Shown: positions 12,664 to 23,442 of the stretch, piece after piece | Layout of the letters: every line of letters begins with the position of its first letter | How positions within the stretch are numbered: the first letter of the stretch is position 1 | Made by a program: the position numbers and the translations under genes | Assembly (NCBI GenBank): GCA_023053575.1 | Contig: JAKZAP010000004.1 | Location: 2,210,861 to 2,274,860 of the forward strand | DNA: 64,000 bases | Reading direction: 5' to 3' | From: Branchinecta lynchi | Lineage: Eukaryota > Arthropoda > Branchiopoda > Anostraca > Branchinectidae | The notes under the pieces: model-generated | What the model was told of the DNA's origin: nothing | What the model saw: the letters and a program-made list of their open reading frames with translations, nothing else | Database searches by the model: none

Positions 12664-14840
12664 AATAGTTGCGAAAACAGATTTATGTACCTTCTTTTAG
12701 AGCGATGGTTTTAGATGGTAGTTGGATGGGGGGGGGGGGCCGAGAAATGTATTAACGTATGTATAAATCAAACTGATAATGGGGTGAAAACTGGAAAATA
12801 CAATGGTCATCGGCCCGAATTGTAAGATGTGAGACCAGGTACGACCTCTGTGGGGGGAGGTTGTTGGTGTATAATGTTGTAATTACATTCAGACAATGGC
12901 TAAAAATAGATAGGTCAGCTACGGTGCTTCTGACAGCAATATTGCGGCCCTTCTTGGCAAGGGTCCTCGTCAAGCTGTGTAATGTCTAATAAATCACTTT
13001 GAAATATTCAGTTAATAAACAGGATTTGTAATAGTTTTCAAGTTCAAGTTTAATCGGATCAGACTTGACTTGTTTAATCCGATTAAACATTCGCAAGTTC
13101 ACGTTAGTTTGATAAATCCGAAAAATTTTCTTTTTGAAATGACATATGATAAATACATAAAATTAAGTATTCGAGTTCTAACGTAGCTTGTATTTTTAAG
13201 TTGACAATGGAACCACCGGAGGCGTTACTAGCCACAAATTTTAGGGGAGGGGAGGTATTTACTGACTGGCTCTTAATTTTTTACGGACTGTTTTTAGAAT
13301 AATTTTCAGAACAACGGACCATTTTATGGCACTTGCCCTTCGGCAAAGTCGGCGATCACAATGTCTGTCGGTCTGTCGGTTCGGGTTTTACTGCTCCGTG
13401 CACTTCCATAAGCTACATAAGCTTGGCAGGCATATCAGTAGCACCCAAATGATTAGGCTGGAAATAGTCGATTTCCCGATCCAAGCATCGTGTGGGGGGG
13501 GGGAGGGAGGGGGAATCCGGATCTTGGGGCATTTATAGCTACTGAACGGATGATCGATTCTTAATGAAACTTGGCATTTGGAAAGACTTAACGTCTCAAG
13601 CGACCCAAGCACCCCCACCCCCAAAAAAAAAAACATGCCAAAATAATCGTTTTTATAACCGTTAACCTCTGATCTGTCTTTTTTACTTTTTTAATCCGAC
13701 CCGAGGCCCCTCCCCCCTCCGAAATAACCCTAAACGTTATGCAACTGCGATGTGAAGTCAGCGTCAAGACCTAATTCCCTCTAATGACCTGTGAAAATCA
13801 GATAAACATCGCACAGTAGTCCTTTGCTTTGACCTGTTTACCGACTGAAACCCTTTCTGAATCTGCCTGTCATAATGGGTTTGGACTAACGTCCCCTTAA
13901 CTAATTCTCACGAGCGCGAAATTTTTCACACGGGTTGGGAACTGATAAAAATCGAACCGATACTTGATTACGGTTGTCCAAGGACCTGAGTCGGGAGTTG
14001 CGTAATCTTTAATTTGTTAAAGGGTTATGGGTTAATTATAGCGGAAAAGTTTGTTGAACAGGAAGAACAATTCCAAGTAGGCTATTGTTTGCGGTCAAAC
14101 AGGTGGGACAGCAGTTGCGATAAGAGCGCCGACTCATTTTGGTTCGTCGAGTGTTTTGCGTACTAAAGTAGGCAAGAACGAAACCATATCCTGATAGTCA
14201 ATTCGAGAAGGAGTATTGTATTGCTAGAAATATTTTAAAGCTCAAATACGCTCGGAATTTACGCAGTGTGGAAACCCACCATTACGGAGGAGACGTACCG
14301 CATCAAGTTCCGGAAAGAGAGAAGAGAAGATAGTAAAGCGAATTTCAAACTAATTAAACAGGTGTCCTGTTCCGAACGCCAATAATTCGTCAAACTCGGT
14401 TAAAATTTTACTTAAATACATCCATAATAAAAAAGTGCGTGATGACTGCGATCATACAGACGTACACCTAGAACAAAAAGAAGTCGTTACCCCCTTGCTA
14501 GATCTATTGCGCCGACACCTGACGCCAAATAGTACAGCAGCCTCGACAGAATAAAACGACCCATAGATGACACAGCCCCATGCCATCATCAGAGCCGAAC
14601 CGCGCTCTGAGGAGTTTTAGCATCTGTACGAGGACACACTGACCGCCAGGACAGGCGGAACCGCAACCTCAGGCGGCTACTGGGTAGACGTATTGGTGGA
14701 AAAGGCGGAGATACGAGGTTTGGCTGTAACGAGCGAAACCGCAAGTTCAGGAGACTACCAGACGGCCAGATCAGAGGAAACCGCACGAGCGGGTGATTAC
14801 AAGAGTGTTCTAGACTGCCGTGCCCTGGAGCATGGGCATG
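12664..14840 (-). repeat. Right arm of the giant inverted repeat
   Basis: This is the inverted counterpart of the left arm. 12664-13035 pairs with about 6646-7033, 13040-14100 with one of the tandem units plus 4750-5160, and 14250-14840 with 3700-4290. About 400 bp present on the left are missing here. Confidence 0.75.
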
Positions 14841-14970
14841 GTACCCCTGTGAAATTTGGTTATATTGATACTGGCTACATATCTAAATAGGGTCTCCTTC
14901 CTGTCCCAGATCAAAAAGATACCTGATTTCACTTTCTATCCAACCTCATTTTCCAACTTTCAAAATGTTA

Positions 14971-15411
14971 CAGGAGTGCTGCGGGAAGCCGCCACCCTAA
15001 ACTCCTATTTTTGGGAAATGACTTAGGGAAAAAGAGTAAAGGTTGAGATAAAATTCAGTGAAGTATCCTGAAAGGAAGCTTAGAACCTTCACTTTCTGCT
15101 GGTACCATAGTTTACTTGAAATTGTTCAAGACTAAGCTGGAAAACATGAAAGAATATAGGCACCCAAGTGATCATGAAGTCGCCCACTTTGCTAAAAATA
15201 GTATTTTGCTACATGGTGAAGTTAGAGGCCAGCTGTTTGGTCAGAGAGGTTCCTTGACCTTTTGCAAATAACAAAATTTGCTGTTTTCTTGGAATTTGCA
15301 TGATTTTTCTGGGGGTGGCAGCTTCATGATCCAAGGTGGCAGGATCATGTATCATGGCCAATTGGGGGGTGGGCGGTGCCATAGTAAGGGCAGCTTCATG
15401 CAACACTCCTG
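14971..15411 (+). mobile_element. TA-flanked MITE, copy 1
   Basis: This 441-bp element has inverted ends CAGGAGTGCTGC ... GCAACACTCCTG and is flanked by TA on both sides. The opposite arm of the palindrome (about 15920-15960) shows the uninterrupted site with a single TA at 15936-15937. This directly shows an insertion with TA duplication, as for Tc1/mariner elements. No coding capacity. Confidence 0.9.
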
Positions 15412-16130
15412 TAGAGCACTGCCAAGATACAGAGAGTTTTGTGGAGGCCACTTTCAAGATACAGAGAGTTTTCTGGAGGCCACTTCTTTCCTAGTGGATT
15501 TACTCTATCCTTTTCCAGGTAGTTGCCACTAGGTTATTAAATCCTTTTCCAGGTTTTCACAGCTAGGTTATTCTATCCTTCTTAGGTAGTCACCACTAGG
15601 CTGCCGCTAGGTAGAGTGGATGAAGTAAGCTTTTAAATTTTCTTCCTTTATGAATTAAATTTCCTTTCCTTCCAATTTCCTTTAGATTGTTTGCCTTTTA
15701 TAGTATTTCTTTTGAGTTTAGTGAGTTTCGACAACAATTTCCAACATAGTAAAAAAAAATCACTCAAAATAAATACAATAAAAGCCAAACAATCTAAAGG
15801 AAATATTTGCTCCAGTGAACAGATAGAAAAGCTTGCCTCATCCATGCTACCTAGCAGCAATTTTCTGAAAAAGGATAGGATAACCCCACTAGAATAGAAG
15901 TGGTCTCCAGAAAACTATGTATCTTGGAAGGGCTCTAACATTATGTAAATTGGAAAATGAGGTTGGATAGAAAGTAAAATCAGGCATCTTTTGATCTAGG
16001 ACAGGAAGAAGACCCTATTTAGGTATGTAACCAATCTCAGTTTAACCAAGTTTCACGGGGGTACCATGCCCATACCTTGGGGCATGCCCAGACGTTGGGG
16101 CACCATGCCCAAAAATTGAGGATTTGTGTA

Positions 16131-16570
16131 CAGGAGTGTTGCATGAAGCTGCCCTTACTATGGCACCGCCCACCCCCCAATTGGCCATGGTACATGATCC
16201 TGCCACCTTGGATCATGAAGCTGCCACCCCAGAAAAATCATGCAAATTCCAAGAAAACAGCAAATTTTGTTATTTGCAAAAGGTCAAGGAACCTCTCTGA
16301 CCAAACAGCTGGCCTCTAACTTCACCATGTAGCAAAACACTATTTTTAGCAAAGTGGGCGACTTCATGATCACTTGGGTGCCTATATTCTTTCGTGTTCT
16401 CTAGCTTAGCCTTGAACAATTACAAGTAAACTATGGTACCAGCAAAAAGTGAAGGTTCTAAGCTTCCTTTCAGGATACTCCACTGAATTTTATCTCAACC
16501 TTTACTCTTTTACCCTAAGTCATTTCCGAAAAATAGGAGTTTAGGGTGGCGGCTTCACGCAGCACTCCTG
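16131..16570 (-). mobile_element. TA-flanked MITE, copy 2
   Basis: An inverted copy of 14971-15411, also bounded by CAGGAGTG ... CACTCCTG and TA. The matching left end of the giant inverted repeat (cagtca TA cagaaatcc at 3636-3652) lacks the MITE and shows one TA, so this is a second independent insertion with its empty site retained. Confidence 0.9.
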
Positions 16571-16825
16571 TATGACTGTAGCGTGACTGCACTAGCCATA
16601 CACAAATCCTCAATTTTTGGGCATGGCACTCCAGTATCTGGGCATGGGCCATGGTGTGTAATACCGTAGAGGCAGCATAGAGGTAAGGTAACACTTTTTT
16701 TAACTGTTCTGCTACCTTGGCTTTGTTACTTGCATATTAAAAGTAAAATAAAAAAGAACGATAACAACCTTGATATCAGCTAACAGCCAACTATTTTAGG
16801 GTTATCTTGGCACAAACTTGAAGTA

Positions 16826-18943
16826 CAGGAGGGGTACCTGGCCTCCTTTTTCCACTACGTCGATTTTTGCCACGAAAATGTTAAAGTGATATATACATGC
16901 TGTACTGAAAGTCAAGCGGCAAAATATGACTTTTTGAACAGTCATGTGTCCAAAAATATTCGAATTCTGTGCCTTTTCTTTGTTTTGAGGATTTTCTGGC
17001 TATTGAGTTTGCTAACTCTTCCTTTTTCATCATGTTGCAGTCAATCCAGGTAACAGGTAAGGTTAGAATGAGAAGATCTTGTTTGAAAAGAAAAACATGT
17101 TCAACTAGAAATATCCAATTTGTAAACCATTCAATTATCTTTGATCTAGTATGTTTGTCATGTTTGTTGGTTCCCTTTTAAGCCAGATATATTATTCTAA
17201 GGTAAGGTAAGGTACAATTTGATGGCAAATATAAATAAACCTGGTGTTTCAGAATGAAAGACTTCTCTTGAAATTTCAAATCTTGTCTGACGTCATTCAG
17301 AAAATTGCTGATCGATGCCATTCATGTAGCGCACATTGAGGGAATGTGTTGAATTTGTTATGCCAAAGACAACAGAGAAAAGAGGTTGAAAAGTTTTAAT
17401 AAGCTCGGTGAAAATTCTGACATGCGTAGTCCTTGTCGAATATTTTCCAAGCTATTACAGCTGTAAGGGTTGTAAGTTAGCAGGGCTACAAGAAGATGTT
17501 CCTGCTATTTTCCTGTTAATTTCCATCAATAAATGTCAGGCCGTTTCCTCATAATGGTTAATTTCCAGCATTTTGTTAACAGGGATGACTCCGGAAAGTT
17601 TTTGGGGGGCGACTTCGGACACATTTCGAGGTGTCCAGGTTTCTCCCTGCCAATGGAAGAGTTTCTCCAAACCTGAATTAAATTGGAAATACCTGGAGAT
17701 AGAAAATCAGTTTCATAAGCATGGTAGCCTATGTGCAATGTCTGAGATTTTGACAGTTTGGGTTTTCTTTTATGGATACTTTAGACCTATACTCGGAAGG
17801 GAGTGTTCTAAACGGTTGTAACAGATAGTGTTGTAAAGAGTAAAATTTTTCATGGTAAAATATGGTATTTCATCACAATTATCGGACCTCTCCCGGAAGA
17901 ATAAAATATTCACTTATTTTATCAATTTTTTTAACTTATTTAATGGTGGAAAACGGATACGTCAGCTGAATTTTATTGGAGCTATATTTCAGCCGTTCTT
18001 GACAAGAACGGCCGAAATATAGCTCCAATAAATTCAGCTGACGTATCCGTTTTCCACCATCAAATATGATTCGCAGTCAGCTTGGGCTGAAGGAATATTT
18101 ATAATTGTTTTACTATTCAACATAATTTATGTGTTATATTCTTTATGCACTTTTATTCTACCCCTCAATCTCTAGTCTGCAATGTTTACACTTGAGACTC
18201 TACAGGAGGCTAACACCACCTTATCTCGCTCGAAGTGCGATTTAAGGTAAATTTAAGGTAATTAAGTTGATAGTTCAGACCAGATTGTGGCATATAGCTG
18301 TGATTTTGGTGCCATGTAGGCTATTTCATAAGAAATGTTTTGTCAAAAAAATCCATAGAATTATCATACTTACCAAATGGTGGATAATGATAATGTTGCT
18401 TTACTACACAATAATTGATCCAGAAAGCAATTCAAACTATACTAATGGTCCCAGTTTTCGCCCAATCAGTTTTAGATTGCTTCTTAGCCTATGGAGGGTG
18501 GGAATACTCTGTTTCAAGCATGAACTAAGAGGTGTCTGGAAGTGCCCCACACATATCCGAAGTCGCCGCATGGTAGGTGTCATACCTTTATCGGTCTCAC
18601 TAAGAAACGAGTTGACAGAAGTCATTGAAAAAAAAATCCCACATCAAAACGAAGTTTGTATCTTCAGAAAAATATCTTTTAGGTGTGAAAACATCAAATC
18701 TTCCAGTTTCGCCAGCCTCTCCCCTACTGGAGAAATTAACTTTACTCCAGTATTTCTAGTTAAACATTAAGTGATAAAAAAAGGTAGTGTTACCTAAGTT
18801 AATAACCAAGAAATTCCTTTTTAAAGCAGGTTCAAAACAAAGAAAAGACATATAATTTCGATATTTGGGACTCAAGACTGTACAAAAAAAAAATCAGATT
18901 TTCGATTCGAGGCTGTTAAAAACGAGGTCAGGTACCCCTCCTG
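16826..18943. mobile_element. 2.1-kb Tc1/mariner-like inverted-repeat transposon
   Basis: The ends are inverted copies: left CAGGAGGGGTACCTGGCCTC, right the reverse complement of CAGGAGGGGTACCTGACCTC. TA lies just outside both ends (16824-16825 and 18944-18945). Length and TA fit the Tc1/mariner type. The largest internal ORF (18267-18770, 167 codons, plus) has no recognisable transposase or DDE/D motif, so I treat the element as non-autonomous or decayed. A perfect hairpin (17943-18060) is nested inside. Confidence 0.75.
17943..18060. repeat. Near-perfect 118-bp hairpin
   Basis: Arms of about 57 nt start ATGGTGGAAAACGG and end CCGTTTTCCACCAT, with the centre at about 18000. The central part (CAAGAACGGCCGAAATAT) is the core of the dispersed repeat described at 50907. 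Downstream, gattcgcagtcagcttggg is shared with about 63660. Confidence 0.85.
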
Positions 18944-19064
18944 TAGTTTACTCCAATAATGTTATATCAAATGATTGAAATCTTGCACTACTGAGTTATT
19001 TGGTAACGTTTACATGTTTCGCCAAAATAACAAATAAATTACTTCAACAAATGAGGCACCAAGG

Positions 19065-19378
19065 TAGCGTTCCAGTGAAGTTATTACAAGTTACGATGAT
19101 AAGAGAAGGAGCGAGCGCCGTATTACGGTAGTTATCACACTCTCTGGAAGGAAAGTAATAACAGTGCGAACACACGTCATCACTCTTACGGGAGCTCCTG
19201 CAGAACCGATAGTTATTTATGATGCTCGCGACCATCATAAGTAAATTGTAACGATCGTAACAGTCGTGGAACGGAGGAGCCAATTTACTTATTCCGGCGG
19301 GCTCTGGAACGGCAATAGTAACGACCGTAACTAACAATAAGTCGCTCGAACGCTGTGTGTGGGAACGCTGGAACGCTA
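19065..19378. mobile_element. MITE-like element with TAGCGTTCCAG ends
   Basis: This 314-bp stretch starts TAGCGTTCCAG and ends CTGGAACGCTA. It is richer in CpG than its surroundings. No convincing target-site duplication was found. An 11-bp terminal match alone is modest support. Confidence 0.45.
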
Positions 19379-19379
19379 G

Positions 19380-20936
19380 TGTGGGATTTAGTAGCTGCAT
19401 GCTTCTTTGAATCAGCTGTGAACATCTCTGACCTATCACCGTGCTTTTGTCTTCGGCACCTTAAACCTGCCTTAAACAATAAAGTGGAAATAGTAATACA
19501 AGAGCAGAAGTCCTGTTTAGTCTACTGTAAACCTTGAAGCAGAGGATACCGAAAACTATGCTCTGCTTCTAGCAAGTTATGTATGGCTTTGAATAAGGTC
19601 AGGTAAAGTTAGATCCACACATTTTTTGTTGTTGTTGCCAAGTTGTCTTTTGCACCCTCGTGCGGCTAGGTTATGGTGTCCAAAGTCTTGCAGCAGTTTT
19701 GCATTCTTTCAGGACCAACAAAAATAAAGAACACTCAAAAGGTAGTAATAATCAGAGCAAATAAATTTGATTTCATCCTTTTTGTCATGTGGCCCTTAGC
19801 TGCCATCAAGTTCTCAGTTTGTTCTTTTAGTAAACAACAAATTCAAGGTGGGCTAAATTAAAAGTTCAAATAAGCATAGCGTACCTTCGCTGGAATAAAA
19901 CTGCACGCAGAAAACATACACTCTGCTCTTTTGTGGTTGAAGGTATAAATAGTGGACCAGTAACATAAAACCATGTCAGTTTCCAGGAAAATTCTTTTTC
20001 CTTGTATGCTATTGACAGCTTTTAACTGAATCGATAGTAAAGGTACTAGGAGCTTCTGTCAGATTCCAATCTTGCTACCATGTGAGTTAACTGGTTGTAC
20101 AGAGCATTCATTTACAGAAGACCAATTTCGGGCACATTGCTTCACATCTGGGATACCCCAACACAAGGACACAGTGCCTTGGCATCGTCAGTCTGCAAGG
20201 ATGCTGTACCCCTATGAAAACTCTGATAATGAAATGTGTTCAACACTCCTAGTTGTCCAGCAGTCTAAACATATAGAGGGTTTGGCTATAGTAAGCATTG
20301 AAAGTGGAAAAAGTTTGTCTTTTCCCATTGTACTTTCAGCCAAAATGTAGACTGTCATTGGATGATACCAATATAAGAAATAGTTCTGTGAAAATTTCAT
20401 TGAGAAATCAGCGGCTACCTGTTGATTGTTAGGTCTGATTCGCTGACCCTAGCAGACACACCTTTTCTTTGTGCAAAGATTGCCAATCTTTTTCGGTGAA
20501 AACTGAAAATTAACACCTACAATGGATCTTGCTAAGGTGCTTAGAAGTATTATTTTGTAAGTTTACAGATTCTGGAAATAAGTGAACCACGATTGTCTGT
20601 ATTAAGGAAGTCAAAAAAATAATCTCGTTTTGAATCCCATCCAAACCTTTAGTCTTGTTTCACTACTTATCTCAAGGCCACTCAAGGGCGCCCTTCCCCA
20701 TCAGAATAAACCATAGTGAACTAATCAATCAGTCACCTGCATTGAACCAAATAAGTTAAAACTGCCGTGGACCGTCAGGAGACTCCGACCGTGGAATTTT
20801 AGACCCCAATGTTAAAAGTCATTTCAAGTTTATATGATGTGGCTACAGACTCTTGTATGATTCCATCTTTACGTAAAAAACTAAGCTTACGATACATACT
20901 CCGAAGACAGGCTGTGTCACTAGGCCTCCTCTCGCG
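19380..20936. other. No recognisable feature
   Basis: Only short ORFs without family signatures (the longest is 92 codons at 20072-20350). About 20625-20665 resembles the cccatcgaaacc end of the GGATCCC-ended repeats. Upstream exons of the 21942 gene could lie here, but none was identified. Confidence 0.35.
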
Positions 20937-21260
20937 CTGTCAGAACTTTCATAACAGATAACTCAAGGATACGCGGTTTCAACAGACAACACTTAAGATG
21001 CAATGTCTTGTCGCGACAAACCTTATGCATGAAATGTTATGCCTAACAAGGATTGCCAGGAAGAGCAAAAAAAACTGCCAAAAAAGCATCTGGTGACATC
21101 ATGATATCTGAAAATTCAGTAGATGCTTTTTTCTTGCTATTCCCGCTCTTCCTGGCAATGTTTGTTATGCATAACATTGCATGCATAATGTCTGTCGCGA
21201 CAGCAGATTACATCCCAACTGTTGTATTTTGAAACAGCGAATCTTTGTGTTATCTGTTAG
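20937..21260. mobile_element. MITE family D, copy
   Basis: The ends contain gctgtcagaa..ttcataacagataac and the inverted gttatctgtta. The interior is a large hairpin (agcatctggtgac ... agtagatgctttttt; gaagagc ... gctcttcc). Related copies are at 36117, 45590, 48890 and 60130, and a split one at 57705/58790. No coding capacity. Confidence 0.65.
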
Positions 21261-21524
21261 TGTAATTTCCTCTGGAAACTGTGGAAATGGATTGTTTTTC
21301 CAATTAACTGAATTCCCCCTGAAGAGCTGGAGTAAAACTGTAGAGATCAAACATGAATATCATGGTGTTTTTGGATTGGCTCCTAGGATCTGCCCTCGTT
21401 ACCAATAGTCTATCTGTTTTTTCCTATCCAGTCCTGAGTAAACTGTGAATTTTGCCAAGTTAATTAGCTTAATTGGACACATAGGTAAACCATTCTGAGT
21501 CGTTTTCTTTGTGTAGCTTTACAG

Positions 21525-21850
21525 GACCTCTCGCACTATTTACTCTTCAACTTACAGTATTTTAAAATATTTGAATACTTTAGAACTAGGCTGTGCTTTC
21601 AACAAATAACCCACGGTTTGGCTGTTTTAAGCCATTTCCGAGACCCGTTGACTTATAGCGAAAACATGGAAACAATTTACGTAACTGTTTTTTCTGATGA
21701 AAAAACTTCTCGCAAACAACCGTCGACAGCGTGATACACATTGAAGGTAGCAAAACGCGGCATATGAGAAAATCAGCGTGGTTCTGTTAGAGGGGTTAAA
21801 ATATACCGTACTTAATTATGGTCTCTGGGTTTAGAAATATATCGAGTGAT
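21525..21850 (-). repeat. Dispersed repeat G, inverted copy
   Basis: Reverse complement of about 50560-50870 and related to 38800-39060 (shared tgttgaaagc, gagacccgttgac, ccgtacttaatt-like pieces). It lies immediately upstream of the exon carrying the two small ORFs. Confidence 0.65.
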
Positions 21851-21941
21851 TATGGAAGTGGGTTGTGTTATTATTATAGGTAAGACAGGTCCTTTAAATT
21901 GTTTTTTCTTTCAGATACACCTGTCCCAATGTTGAAAAATA

Positions 21942-22178
21942 ATGTCTGATTACAACACTATTTACAACATCAAACCACTAGCGAGTGACTTCAGTGCCTT
22001 CTATATAACAATTGGAATCTGCTCGTTCGCCCTAGCATTCCTGTTTGTGTTCAACATCTGTATGTGCTGTATCATCCCGAAGTACAGGGAATACTGGCAA
22101 AATCCACACACAGGAAACCGTTGGATTCTACCTGTTTTCATTTCGACATCTAAAGATCAGCCGCCAGTTGACTTATAA
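21942..22178 (+). CDS. Small membrane protein, first ORF of a bicistronic candidate (78 aa)
   Basis: Predicted 78-residue single-pass membrane protein. A hydrophobic stretch at residues 18-46 (FYITIGICSFALAFLFVFN) is followed by a Cys cluster (CMCC) and a polar tail (PKYREYWQNPHTGNRW). I do not recognise the family. The exon appears to start at 21915 after a strong pyrimidine tract and AG. The ATG has A at -3. A 6-codon upstream ORF at 21929 overlaps this start and could reduce initiation. The stop is followed after 10 nt by another ORF, in a different frame, that also encodes a membrane protein. Function unknown. It could instead be the N-terminal part of a single protein broken by an indel. 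Confidence 0.6.
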   Translation: MSDYNTIYNIKPLASDFSAFYITIGICSFALAFLFVFNICMCCIIPKYREYWQNPHTGNRWILPVFISTSKDQPPVDL

Positions 22179-22188
22179 ACTTACGACA

Positions 22189-22437
22189 ATGTTTCATGTA
22201 TACTGGCCGCCTGCTGCGGCCTTGGCCCTCTTTGTTGTTGTAGTCATTATTTTGGTTCTGAGGTATGCTGATAGATGGTGTGGTGCAAGGCATGTTCCGT
22301 TCAATGATCATGATTACATAGAAGATGCATTTGATCACTCGAATACTGAAGAAACTGTAAGTCTCAGAACCGAGACATTCCATATGAGGGAAATGGATGT
22401 CGAAGAACACCCAAAATCCAAGGAATATTCCGTCTAA
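22189..22437 (+). CDS. Small membrane protein, second ORF of a bicistronic candidate (82 aa)
   Basis: Predicted 82-residue protein with a transmembrane helix at residues 6-24 (PPAAALALFVVVVIILVLRY), then an acidic cytosolic-type tail (FNDHDYIEDAFDHSNTEE). The start ATG at 22189 has A at -3 and lies 10 nt after the stop of the upstream ORF. The reading frame is open further upstream (to about 22045), overlapping the first ORF in the +1 frame, so a frameshift fusion is an alternative. Family not recognised. Composition (TM, then acidic and Glu/Thr-rich tail) looks like a real protein rather than a random ORF. Confidence 0.6.
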   Translation: MFHVYWPPAAALALFVVVVIILVLRYADRWCGARHVPFNDHDYIEDAFDHSNTEETVSLRTETFHMREMDVEEHPKSKEYSV

Positions 22438-22699
22438 GTAATGACAGAAACGTCAAGTACATATCGATTCCCCTTTTGTCACCCAGTCTGTTGGGACACT
22501 GTTACCAGAATTGTGACTAGAATCCGTCCACTTTTAATTTTGTTATTCTTATTGCCCTGTTACTAGTGAGTAGTAATAAGCACAGTTGTATCTTTGAGTT
22601 CAGAGTTAGGTGTGACCTGTTTTAAACTGTATCCGTCCAGAAAGTGCCTTCTCCTGTTTCTCATATTTTAAACGATTATCAGACAAGTGTCCAGTATTC

Positions 22700-22850
22700 T
22701 TAAAAAGTACAACAGGCTAACAAGGATTACCCTAGTAGCGGCGAGCGAAGAGGGAAGAGCCCAACACCAAGGGCCCGTCGTAGCCTCATGGCCGCGGCTC
22801 GGGCGATGCGGTGTTTAGGAGCTCCTTGAACCCTCGTTCACCAAGTCTGA
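22700..22850 (+). pseudogene. 28S rRNA 5'-domain fragment
   Basis: The stretch gctaacaaggattaccctag, then tagcggcgagcgaagaggg and aagagcccaacacc, is the highly conserved start of eukaryotic large-subunit rRNA (domain I, before the D1 expansion). About 60 bases further on, gatgcggtgttta..gagctcctt resembles the far side of D1. Some changes from the conserved sequence (for example gattaccc for the usual gattcccc) and unrelated flanks show an isolated, diverged fragment of about 150 bp, not an rDNA unit. Same orientation as the gene at 21942. Confidence 0.85.
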
Positions 22851-23442
22851 TTATTTGTGTTTGTATTTCAGTATAGATGTCTGCAGCGAGACAGCATGGC
22901 TACTAGATATGTGTACCCGATGAAAATATTTCGAGAATTAGTAACTGTTGCCACTTCATGCTACACCAGCAAACTGGATGCTATTGGATACTACTGAAGA
23001 TTAACTCAGTCGGAGGTTGTTTAATCAAAGTATACGACTGCATATCAATACATAATAATAGTAATATCACTTGTTAATTGAGCCGAAAGGCCATACAATG
23101 CAACTTTTTCATATAACTACACAGTCAAAGAATTTTTCGTCGGGTAGGATCCGAATGGCTATGTAGTTCGGATGAGATAAACTACCACCAGCTAAAACTG
23201 CCATTAGCTGGTGTAAGCTAATGGCCATAACAGACACAACTGTTTGAAGTAACCCATATTTGCAGTTTTTTATTTATTAACTGTAGGCTATATTTTTTTG
23301 TATCTTTAAGACAAAGATTCACATCGTTATTTACATTAATTGTTTGTAATTACTGCCTCTGTCAACCTTTCAGGGAGTATGAACCAAGCAGAGAAGTCTT
23401 AACAGACTTCATTCGAATAAGTGTTTGTAGTGAAATTTTTAG
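22851..23442. other. AT-rich region with a LINE-type tail
   Basis: No gene is seen. At about 23045-23105 the reverse strand reads tatggcctttcggctcaatt followed by AT-rich repeats, like the 3' ends of LINEs at 34975, 39431 and 43872. It is probably a minus-oriented 3' LINE scrap. Confidence 0.4.

Larger units (their letters stand above)
3629..16590. mobile_element. Giant composite inverted-repeat structure
   Basis: The two sides of this 13-kb block are inverted copies of each other. The left end reads cagtcaTAcagaaatcctcaa. The right end carries the same sequence inverted (tTGAGGATTTGtg ... tgactgtag), interrupted there by a MITE. Long matches join 3644-7033 to 12664-14840 in inverted orientation. 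The right side ends in a further palindrome (14815-16650). No transposase, integrase or polymerase was recognised. It could be a large non-autonomous DNA transposon, or several nested ones that have undergone inverted duplication. Confidence 0.6.
14815..16650. repeat. Long palindrome at the right end
   Basis: The two halves, meeting near 15745, are inverted copies. Examples are cctttagattgtttgcc against ggcaaacaatctaaagg-like sequence, and gtctccttcctgtcc against ggacaggaag. Each arm is 800-900 bp but carries a MITE at a different place. No ORF of note. Confidence 0.75.

Noticed and set aside
13326..13636. Overlapping ORFs repeated at 5232, 5831, 6068 and 13388 as a protein family
   Set aside because: They arise from repeated arm DNA on both strands, change frame at G/C runs, and have repeat-like composition.
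18267..18770. 167-codon ORF inside the 2.1-kb transposon as a transposase
   Set aside because: No DDE/D-like spacing, no HTH, and composition of a random AT-rich ORF. Kept only as a note in the element entry.
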